Of a stretch of 27,265 bases of DNA, positions 1-5,452 are shown piece after piece (the stretch's first letter is position 1; each line of letters begins with the position of its first letter). The notes below the pieces were generated by a model that saw only the letters and a list, made by a program, of their open reading frames with translations, was not told the DNA's origin and searched no databases. The position numbers and the translations under genes were made by a program. The stretch comes from a virus: positions 1 to 27,265 of the IMG/VR virus record IMGVR_UViG_3300047564_001198. One strand, given 5' to 3'.

Positions 1-282
1 AGCCGAGACGAGCAAACCCACGTCGCGGTCCACTCGATGGTCTGCTCCGAGCTGGGCCTCAAGTCCACACCAAGCCTCAATCGACTACGCCGAGCGACTG
101 TTGGATGGGTAGTTGATGGTCTTGGCAGCTCCACTAGCAAATACCTAGACAAAGACTTCTGGCTTAACCAATCAGACTCCCTCTACGAGAGGGGGAAAGC
201 ACCCGGTCTGTCTGACACCCAACGTGCTAGGATGCCTGCGTTCTTCGAGGCGTCCAACACGGATCTTCCACAGTATGGCTAA
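1..282 (+). CDS. 3' end of probable ribonucleotide reductase R2-like di-iron protein (partial)
   Basis: The frame is open from the first base of the window to a TAA at 280, so only about the last 93 residues are present. Near the left edge it reads RDEQTHV, which fits the R-D-E-x-x-H metal-ligand helix of class I ribonucleotide reductase R2 subunits and other ferritin-like di-iron proteins. If so, the protein helps make deoxynucleotides for phage DNA synthesis. T7-like cyanophages commonly carry a reductase-like gene between the replication genes and the portal, which agrees with this position. The remaining C terminus (ending LPQYG) is not something I recognise, and one short motif is thin evidence. 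The ATG at 37 is internal and should not be taken as the start. It could be another ferritin-fold enzyme. Confidence 0.42.
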   Translation, partial: SRDEQTHVAVHSMVCSELGLKSTPSLNRLRRATVGWVVDGLGSSTSKYLDKDFWLNQSDSLYERGKAPGLSDTQRARMPAFFEASNTDLPQYG

Positions 283-478
283 CCCTTACCTTGAAGACGA
301 GGCCCTCCCCCTGACCCGCGTGGTTGGGGGGAATGTTTCTTTGTCTAAACTTATCGCTGAACTTGATGAGATGTATCCAGACAACTACCCTGATCACGAA
401 ATGACTCCTTGGGAGGCAGGCAGGATGGCTGGATGTATTGAGATCATCAGGCACCTTAAATCCAAATTGACCAAGTAA
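275..478 (+). CDS. small hypothetical protein (67 aa)
   Basis: The ATG at 275 overlaps the upstream gene's end by eight bases, a typical translational-coupling arrangement in this genome. A longer reading from 224 is possible but would lie deep inside the upstream gene, so I prefer 275. The product begins MANPYLEDEALPLTRVVGG and is mixed acidic and hydrophobic, with the stretch MTPWEAGRMAGCIEIIRHL suggesting one amphipathic helix. There is no signal peptide or membrane segment. It sits directly before the proline-rich protein and the portal gene, so it belongs to the start of the late region. I do not recognise a family and give no function. Confidence 0.65.
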   Translation: MANPYLEDEALPLTRVVGGNVSLSKLIAELDEMYPDNYPDHEMTPWEAGRMAGCIEIIRHLKSKLTK

Positions 479-480
479 TC

Positions 481-762
481 ATGTGTATTGCTCCTAAGGC
501 GCCCAAGCTTCCGCCTCCTGCTCCGATGCCTGAAGCTCCTCCCCCGCCGCCGCCGCCGCCGACTTCGGTGACTCCTGCTTCCACTAATACCGCTCCAACG
601 ACCGTGCGTCCCTCCGAGAGTGCTCGTGCTGCCGGGCAACGTGCTGCTAGTCGTGGTCCTGGTATGCTTCGGATTCCCACCGCCACAGTTCCCGTGAATG
701 TTTCCGCCTCTGCTGGCGGTGGCACTTCTGGTCGTTCTATTAACCTAAACATTGGTAAATGA
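481..762 (+). CDS. proline-rich small phage protein upstream of portal
   Basis: A 93-residue protein starting MCIAPKAPKLPPPAP with an unbroken run of eight prolines near residues 20-27, a Ser/Thr/Ala-rich middle, and a Gly/Ser-rich tail ending SINLNIGK. Short proteins built as MC-x-P, polyproline, then an arginine/LRIP stretch and a Gly-rich LNI-type tail recur directly upstream of portal genes in T7-like and related podoviruses. Their role is not established, though a virion-associated or portal-assembly role has been assumed from position. The stop overlaps the portal start in an ATGA configuration (759-762), so the two are translationally coupled. The low-complexity composition means function cannot be read from the sequence. 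Confidence 0.75.
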   Translation: MCIAPKAPKLPPPAPMPEAPPPPPPPPTSVTPASTNTAPTTVRPSESARAAGQRAASRGPGMLRIPTATVPVNVSASAGGGTSGRSINLNIGK

Positions 763-2411
763 CAATGGAAAATCAGTCCGCCGCTGATCGCTACGCAAAA
801 CTAGCCAGTGATAGGACGATCTTCCTCGATACTGCTAGGGACTGTGCAGCATTAAGCCTGCCATACTTGCTCACCTCAACCGGGGTGGTGAATGGTCAGA
901 AGCTTCGCACACCCTGGCAATCTATCGGAGCCAAAGGCGTTAACGTCATGGCCTCGAAGCTTATGTTGAGTCTGTTCCCTGTGAACACGACCTTCTTCAA
1001 GCTTCAGATCAACGACGGTAAACTGGCCTCGGACCCCACTCTTGATGCTACGATCAAATCAGAGATTGACCTCAGCCTCTCCAAAATGGAGCGGGTTGTC
1101 ATGCAACACGTTGCCGAATCACAGGATCGCGTGATCCTACATCAGGCAATGAAGCACTTGATTGTAACCGGGAATGCCCTGGTATACATGGGTTCGAAAG
1201 GTGTGAAGCTGTATCCTCTTGACCGTTTTGTGGTCGTCCGTGACGGAGAGGGTCAGCCCACAGAGATCGTTACTGTTGAATCTATTGATCGACAGTTCCT
1301 TCCAGAACAATTTCAACAATCAAAAAGTACTGTTAATCACACTGGAGACAACACCCCAACTCCTGATGTTGACGTAACCGTTGGCGAAGGCGAAGCAGCC
1401 GTCTATACATGGGCAAAGCTTCGTGATGGTCAGTGGCGTTGGCGTCAAGAAGTTGATGGAGAGATTGTCCCCGAGTCTGAAGGTAAGGCTCCAAAGAATA
1501 CAACGCCTTGGCTGCCCCTGCGCTTTAACGTGGTTGATGGAGAAGACTATGGACGTGGTAGGATTGAAGAGTACCTTGGTGATCTGAAGTCCCTTGAGGG
1601 GCTGATGCAAGCCATGGTAGAAGGTTCGGCTGCTGCTGCTAAGGTCATCTTCCTGGTGGCCCCCTCTGCTACCGTCAAGCCCTCCACCTTGGCAAAGGCA
1701 GGCAACGGTGCTATCATTCAAGGTAGGGCTGAGGACGTGACCGCAGTTCAGGTTCAAAAGCAGGCAGACTTTGCCACCGCTTACCAGATGATCACCCAAC
1801 TTGTTCAGCGTCTTTCTGAGGCGTTCCTTGTTCTTACTGTTCGTCAGTCCGAAAGGACCACGGCAGAAGAGATCCGGGCCACCCAGCAGGAACTCAATGA
1901 GCAGCTTGGTGGAATCTATGGTAACCTGACAACTGAGTTGGTTCGTCCTTACCTCCAACGCAAACTCTTCACCCTTCAACGGGCTGGAGATCTTCCCAAG
2001 CTTCCTAAGGGTATTGTCTTCCCAACCATCATTGCTGGCCTTGAAGGCATTGGCCGTGGTCAGGACCGTGAGTCTCTCATGATGTTCCTACAGACCATTG
2101 GTCAATCTCTTGGTCCAGAGATGCTGATGAAGTACATCCACCCGGATGAAGCAATTAAACGCCTCGCAGCGTCCCAGGGCATTGACACGCTTAGGCTGGT
2201 CAAGACCCAACAGGAACAAGCTGCTGAAATGCAGGCCGCTCAAGCCCAAGCAATGCAAGGCTCTCTGATAAATCAAGCTGGTAACCTGGCCAAGGCTCCT
2301 ATGCTTGACCCCTCTAAGAACCCTGAAGCACTAGATTCCCTCCGCAATGTCTCAGAAAACATCCAATCAGGACAACCTCCAACCATCCCAAACCTCCCCA
2401 GCGCTGGATGA
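759..2411 (+). CDS. portal protein (T7 gp8-like head-tail connector)
   Basis: At 550 residues this matches T7 gp8 (536 aa) in size, position and sequence style. The N-terminal part (RYAKLASDRTIFLDTARDCA, then LPYLLTSTG) and the segment ARTPWQ-like RTPWQSIGAKGVNVMASKLM are characteristic of the podoviral connector family. The C-terminal third is rich in Gln/Ala (residues about 480-515), the usual helical tail of the connector. The protein forms the dodecameric ring at the unique capsid vertex through which terminase packages DNA and to which gp11/gp12 attach. It starts at an ATG that overlaps the upstream stop; a second ATG two codons on (765) is an alternative. The last 65 bases overlap the next small gene. 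Confidence 0.97.
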   Translation: MTMENQSAADRYAKLASDRTIFLDTARDCAALSLPYLLTSTGVVNGQKLRTPWQSIGAKGVNVMASKLMLSLFPVNTTFFKLQINDGKLASDPTLDATIKSEIDLSLSKMERVVMQHVAESQDRVILHQAMKHLIVTGNALVYMGSKGVKLYPLDRFVVVRDGEGQPTEIVTVESIDRQFLPEQFQQSKSTVNHTGDNTPTPDVDVTVGEGEAAVYTWAKLRDGQWRWRQEVDGEIVPESEGKAPKNTTPWLPLRFNVVDGEDYGRGRIEEYLGDLKSLEGLMQAMVEGSAAAAKVIFLVAPSATVKPSTLAKAGNGAIIQGRAEDVTAVQVQKQADFATAYQMITQLVQRLSEAFLVLTVRQSERTTAEEIRATQQELNEQLGGIYGNLTTELVRPYLQRKLFTLQRAGDLPKLPKGIVFPTIIAGLEGIGRGQDRESLMMFLQTIGQSLGPEMLMKYIHPDEAIKRLAASQGIDTLRLVKTQQEQAAEMQAAQAQAMQGSLINQAGNLAKAPMLDPSKNPEALDSLRNVSENIQSGQPPTIPNLPSAG

Positions 2412-2571
2412 GCAGGAAGCCCCTGATGCTATTGTCACCGAACTGACTCCTCGTCGCAGGACTGCTGGCAAGCCTGAGGTAAAAGCAGATACTGCTAAGC
2501 CTAAGTCTGTTGGCTCTGGTTCCAAAGTCGTGGTTCCTGGTCTCGGTAAAGTTACCCTTGTTCTCCACTAA
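2347..2571 (+). CDS. small hypothetical protein between portal and scaffold (74 aa)
   Basis: This frame opens at an ATG inside the end of the portal gene and fills the otherwise empty 165 bases between portal and scaffold, which is why I accept it. The product is polar and probably disordered: Gln/Ser/Thr-rich at the N terminus, basic in the middle (TPRRRTAGKPEVKAD), and ending in a short beta-like GLGKVTLVLH. No ribosome site is obvious at the ATG and the 65-base overlap with the portal gene is long, so a shorter form from a non-ATG start is possible. No family is recognised. It might be a minor head or scaffold accessory protein by position only. Confidence 0.55.
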   Translation: MSQKTSNQDNLQPSQTSPALDEQEAPDAIVTELTPRRRTAGKPEVKADTAKPKSVGSGSKVVVPGLGKVTLVLH

Positions 2572-2576
2572 GCACC

Positions 2577-3425
2577 ATGCCTGAAATTACCTTTGACGGA
2601 ACAGATTTAGCAGACGTTGCTTCCCGTGAAGCTGAAGAGGCTCGCCTTCTTGAGCTGGGTAGTAAACTCCAAGCCGAAGAAGAAAGTATCCGTCAAGACA
2701 CTTACGACAAAGCCCGTAAGGACTCCGAGGCCGAGCTAAATTACGCAGGCAAATTTAAGTCTGCTGAAGATCTTGAAAAAGCTTATCTTGAGCTTCAAAA
2801 GAAGTTAGGCCAAAAAGAAGAAACCACCCCAGATGAGGATGAAGATACCTCAGAATGGGATAGTGATGAGGCTTCTGAGGAAGAAGAGGTTCCTGCTAAC
2901 GAAGAGGTTCAGGTCCTGCTTGATGCTTCTGAGGAGTACTACTCCAACAACAAAGAACTTAAGCCTGAGACCCTTCAAAAGCTTAAGGAGCTTCCCTCTG
3001 AAAAGTTAATTGAGGCTTACCTTGAGCTTCAAAAGAACAACACCCTTGCTGCGGGCCAGCCCCTGTCTGACTCTGAGGCTCAGGACATTGTTAAGTCCGT
3101 TGGGGGTCAAGACGCCTACAACGAAACTCTTGCCTGGGCATCGGAAAACCTGAAGCCAGAAGAGGTCGCTGCTTACGACAACGTGGTCAACAGCGGTAAC
3201 AAGGATGCTATCTTCTTTGCTGTTCAGGCCCTCAACCAGCGGTACAAAGATGCTGTTGGATTTGAAGGTAAAACCCTGTCTGGCAAGTCCGTGAAGAATA
3301 GCGTCAAAGGTTTCCGTTCACAAGCCGAACTGGCCCGTGCCATTTCTGATCCTCGTTATCGGACTGACCCGGCCTATCGCTTGGACATTGAACAGAAGCT
3401 GGCTGCCTCTGGAGATCTTCTCTAA
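2577..3425 (+). CDS. capsid assembly scaffolding protein (T7 gp9-like)
   Basis: A 282-residue, strongly acidic protein (T7 gp9 is 307 aa) lying between portal and capsid genes. Residues about 75-110 are almost entirely Glu/Asp/Ser (DEDEDTSEWDSDEASEEEE), and the rest is predicted helical with many Glu/Lys/Leu, as expected for an elongated scaffold. The C terminus, with SDPRYRTDPAYRLDIEQKLA, matches the capsid-binding end typical of podoviral scaffolds. The protein directs procapsid assembly with the portal at one vertex and leaves before packaging. It starts five bases after the preceding gene's stop and is followed by a long untranslated leader for the capsid gene, so capsid expression appears to be set separately. 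Confidence 0.93.
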   Translation: MPEITFDGTDLADVASREAEEARLLELGSKLQAEEESIRQDTYDKARKDSEAELNYAGKFKSAEDLEKAYLELQKKLGQKEETTPDEDEDTSEWDSDEASEEEEVPANEEVQVLLDASEEYYSNNKELKPETLQKLKELPSEKLIEAYLELQKNNTLAAGQPLSDSEAQDIVKSVGGQDAYNETLAWASENLKPEEVAAYDNVVNSGNKDAIFFAVQALNQRYKDAVGFEGKTLSGKSVKNSVKGFRSQAELARAISDPRYRTDPAYRLDIEQKLAASGDLL

Positions 3426-3565
3426 TGTACTGCCCGTGTCCGTGGCTTAAAACGGCACTGGAAAAATAGTCGAATCTCCAGTATTCAACCCTTTATTAAG
3501 AGAGGGGTGGACAGATCGACGGGTATTGGAGTACGCCCTGCTGCTGTTTAGCGCGGGGCATCTTT

Positions 3566-3608
3566 AGGAGAAGCGGGTGCTTACCATGGTTCGAGTCCAT
3601 GGTCTCCT
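3566..3608 (+). ncRNA. tRNA-like acceptor/T-arm minihelix (not a full tRNA)
   Basis: AGGAG (3566-3570) pairs with CTCCT (3604-3608), and ACCATGG (3583-3589) pairs with CCATGGT (3597-3603) around the loop TTCGAGT (3590-3596). That loop, followed by C, is exactly a tRNA T-loop with the G53-C61 closing pair. The two helices total 12 base pairs, the length of a tRNA acceptor plus T stem, with a 12-base bulge (3571-3582) where D and anticodon arms would be. There is no room for a D or anticodon arm, so it is not a decoding tRNA. It could be a remnant of a tRNA, an attP core copied from a host tRNA 3' end, or a processing signal recognised by tRNA enzymes such as RNase P. Confidence 0.5.
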
Positions 3609-3637
3609 CTTGAGGATGGGATAACCTCGTTAAAAAC

Positions 3638-3651
3638 CCAGTCATGACTGG
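3638..3651. repeat. perfect 14-base palindrome in capsid leader
   Basis: CCAGTCATGACTGG is identical to its own reverse complement. It lies 29 bases after the tRNA-like element and directly abuts the next hairpin. A perfect palindrome without a spacer is more typical of a protein-binding site for a symmetric dimer than of an RNA hairpin, but no protein is implicated by sequence. Confidence 0.6.
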
Positions 3652-3652
3652 A

Positions 3653-3683
3653 GTATTGGCCCGGTGCGCTGGATACCCAATAC
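3653..3683 (+). repeat. inverted repeat / hairpin in capsid leader
   Basis: GTATTGG (3653-3659) pairs perfectly with CCAATAC (3677-3683) across a 17-base loop. A second GTATTGG at 3523-3529 could compete for the same partner, giving an alternative long-range pairing that would enclose the tRNA-like element. Confidence 0.5.
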
Positions 3684-3728
3684 AACGGACGTATTTCATA
3701 AAAACCGAATACTTTTTGCGCAACAACT

Positions 3729-3740
3729 CCAACATGTTGG
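3729..3740. repeat. 12-base palindrome close to capsid start
   Basis: CCAACATGTTGG is self-complementary and lies 33 bases upstream of the capsid ATG. A T-run (TTTTTCATT) follows 13 bases later, but the lack of a loop and the gap argue against a terminator. It may be an operator-like site or part of the leader structure. Confidence 0.5.
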
Positions 3741-3773
3741 GAACTGATAAACCTTTTTCATTCCCTTAATCAA

Positions 3774-4772
3774 ATGACTTTTAACGTTACTCAACTCGGC
3801 CAAGTTAATGGCGCGGGTAATACCAAGGCTCTCTACCTGAAGCTGTTTACCGGCGAAGTGTATGAAGCCTTCCGTAACAGCACGATCGCAAAAGGCCTGG
3901 TGATGAACCGGACCCTGCGTGGTGGCAAGGAAGCCCAGTTCATTCACACTGGCCGCATCCAAGCTGGGTACCATGTTCCCGGCACCGCGATCCTTGGTTC
4001 TGGCGACCCTCTGGCCGCTGAGACCACCATCGCAATGGACGACCTGCTGGTTGCCTCTGCGTTCGTTGATAACCTCGACGAAGTGCTGGCCCAATATGAT
4101 ATCCGTGGCCCCATTGCCCGTCAAATCGGTCAGAGCCTGGCTGAGTTCTATGATCGTCGGATCTTCCGCGTTCTGGACCGTGCCTCCTCTGCTACCGCCC
4201 CTGTGACCGGCGAGCCTGGTGGCTTCCAAATCAACCTCGGCGCTGGCAACGAGTATGATGCCCAGGCCCTGGTTGACGGCTTCTTCGAAGCTGCTGCCCG
4301 TCTGGATGAAGTGGCTGCTCCTAAGGATGGTCGTGTGGCCGTGCTGGCTCCTCGTCAGTACTACGCCCTGATCAGCCAGGTGGACACCAACATCCTGAAC
4401 CGTGACTACGGCAACTCTCAGGGTAGCCTGAACAGCGGCGAAGGCCTCTATGAGATCGCTGGTATCTCCATCCGCAAGTCGAACAACATCCCCTTCCTTG
4501 GGAAGTATGGTTCGGCTGCTGGTCCTTCCATCGACGCTGCTGCCGTTCCTGGCGAAAACAACAGCTACGGTGTGGCTGCTAACTTCACCAACAGCTGTGG
4601 CCTGATCTTCCACCGTGATGCCGCTGGTGTCGTGGAAGCTATCGGTCCTTCCGTGCAAACCACTGGTGCTGACACCAAGGTGATCTACCAGGGCGATGTG
4701 GTCGTGGGCCGTCTGGCTTACGGCGCTGGCGCTGTGCGTGTGTCCGTTGCTGGTGCTTTCCGCAACGTTTGA
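3774..4772 (+). CDS. major capsid protein (T7 gp10-like)
   Basis: A 332-residue protein in the gp10 position (T7 gp10A is 345 aa). The N-terminal arm and the segment FIHTGRIQAGYHVPGTAIL, then LVASAFVDNLDEVLAQYDIR and SLAEFYDRRIFRVL, are the conserved E-loop and spine-helix region of the podoviral HK97-fold capsid family. It assembles the icosahedral shell on the scaffold and expands on packaging. Its codon use is visibly tighter and more GC-rich than that of neighbouring genes, consistent with very high expression. It follows the long structured leader and is followed 25 bases later by a strong terminator. There is no obvious slippery stretch near the stop for a gp10B-type extension. Confidence 0.97.
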   Translation: MTFNVTQLGQVNGAGNTKALYLKLFTGEVYEAFRNSTIAKGLVMNRTLRGGKEAQFIHTGRIQAGYHVPGTAILGSGDPLAAETTIAMDDLLVASAFVDNLDEVLAQYDIRGPIARQIGQSLAEFYDRRIFRVLDRASSATAPVTGEPGGFQINLGAGNEYDAQALVDGFFEAAARLDEVAAPKDGRVAVLAPRQYYALISQVDTNILNRDYGNSQGSLNSGEGLYEIAGISIRKSNNIPFLGKYGSAAGPSIDAAAVPGENNSYGVAANFTNSCGLIFHRDAAGVVEAIGPSVQTTGADTKVIYQGDVVVGRLAYGAGAVRVSVAGAFRNV

Positions 4773-4797
4773 GGATAACCCTTAAACTTTTAATACT

Positions 4798-4832
4798 GGG
4801 GCTGACTGTTAAAGGTTGGCCCCTTTTTCTTT
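4798..4832 (+). terminator. rho-independent terminator after the capsid gene
   Basis: GGGGCTGAC (4798-4806) and GTTGGCCCC (4815-4823) form a continuous nine-pair stem (two G-U wobbles) around the loop TGTTAAAG, followed directly by TTTTTCTTT. The place matches the T-phi terminator that follows gene 10 in T7, which sets capsid mRNA level above that of downstream genes. Confidence 0.9.
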
Positions 4833-4852
4833 AATAAGTCCTGTCCGATACA

Positions 4853-5452
4853 ATGACGACAAAACTCCAAGCAATCAACCAGATGCTAAGTGGCATCGGC
4901 CAGGCACCCGTGGTTTCTATTGACGTAGCAAACCCTGAGCTTGCCTTGGCTTTGGAAATCCTTGAATCCGTTAACCGGGAAATTCAAGGGGAAGGCTGGC
5001 ACTTCAACACAGAAATCAACTACCCATTCACACCTGATGTAAATGGTGAGATCCTGATTCCTGGTAATGTGCTTGCCATCTCAGACAACAAAACTTCCAA
5101 TGTCCAGAGATACCAGACCGTATTGCGTAACGGTAAGCTCTATGACAAAATCAATCATACCTACTCGTTCCCCACGGGTAACCCTGTCAAGTGTGATGTG
5201 ACCTGGCTTTTTGACTTTGAGGATCTGCCTCAGGTTTTTAAGGATTACATCGCGCAACGCGCCACACGAGTATTCGCTGGTCGAGCCCTTGGTTCCCAAG
5301 AGGTGGTAGCCTTTAATGGTCAAGACGAGCTGAACCTCCGTGCCAACTGCCTGGCCTACGACACAGGAACCTCCGAAGTTAACATCTTTGGAGTGGAATC
5401 CGGCCAGAACTTCTATGTGTCTTACACTCCCTTCCGAACCATCGCACGATAA
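4853..5452 (+). CDS. tail tubular protein A (T7 gp11-like)
   Basis: At 199 residues (T7 gp11 is 196) and located directly after the capsid terminator, it is the adaptor that joins the portal ring to the nozzle protein. The opening LQAINQMLSGIGQAPVVSID and the motif QGEGWHFNTE are characteristic of the gp11 family, as is the C-terminal helix region FKDYIAQRATRVFAGRALG. No signal or membrane segment is present. The stop overlaps the start of the tail tubular B gene in a TAATG arrangement at 5450-5454, so the two tail proteins are translated together. The ATG at 4853 lacks a clear Shine-Dalgarno sequence, as for many genes here. Confidence 0.95.
   Translation: MTTKLQAINQMLSGIGQAPVVSIDVANPELALALEILESVNREIQGEGWHFNTEINYPFTPDVNGEILIPGNVLAISDNKTSNVQRYQTVLRNGKLYDKINHTYSFPTGNPVKCDVTWLFDFEDLPQVFKDYIAQRATRVFAGRALGSQEVVAFNGQDELNLRANCLAYDTGTSEVNIFGVESGQNFYVSYTPFRTIAR

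Larger units (their letters stand above)
3426..3773. promoter_or_regulatory. 348-base structured non-coding leader of the capsid gene
   Basis: This is the longest gene-free stretch between genes in the window. The only reading frame beginning with ATG near its start (3429) stops after about 14 codons. Secondary-structure elements are dense: a bulged hairpin at 3436-3458 (GTG-CCGT against ACGG-CAC), a tRNA-like minihelix at 3566-3608, a 14-base palindrome at 3638-3651, a hairpin at 3653-3683, and a 12-base palindrome at 3729-3740. GTATTGG occurs twice (3523-3529 and 3653-3659) with one complementary CCAATAC (3677-3683), so two pairings are mutually exclusive. It ends with TTAATCAAATG, where the capsid gene starts. 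It probably contains a late phage promoter and/or mRNA processing or stability elements, but I cannot name a promoter motif. Confidence 0.7.

Noticed and set aside
37-282. Complete 81-residue gene starting at ATG 37
   Set aside because: The frame is open to the window edge and the recognisable RDEQTHV motif lies before this ATG, so it is the tail of a longer gene.
3490-3610. A full-length tRNA ending in the T-arm at 3583-3603
   Set aside because: I tried placing D and anticodon arms upstream. The matching acceptor strand AGGAG lies only 12 bases before the T stem, no anticodon loop with T33 fits, and other 5' partners such as AAGAG near 3498 give mismatched acceptor stems.
4792-4806. TAATAC near 4792 as a T7-type promoter
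   Set aside because: Only the first six bases fit the T7 class III consensus; the rest is the left arm of a terminator and the phage polymerase here would have its own specificity.
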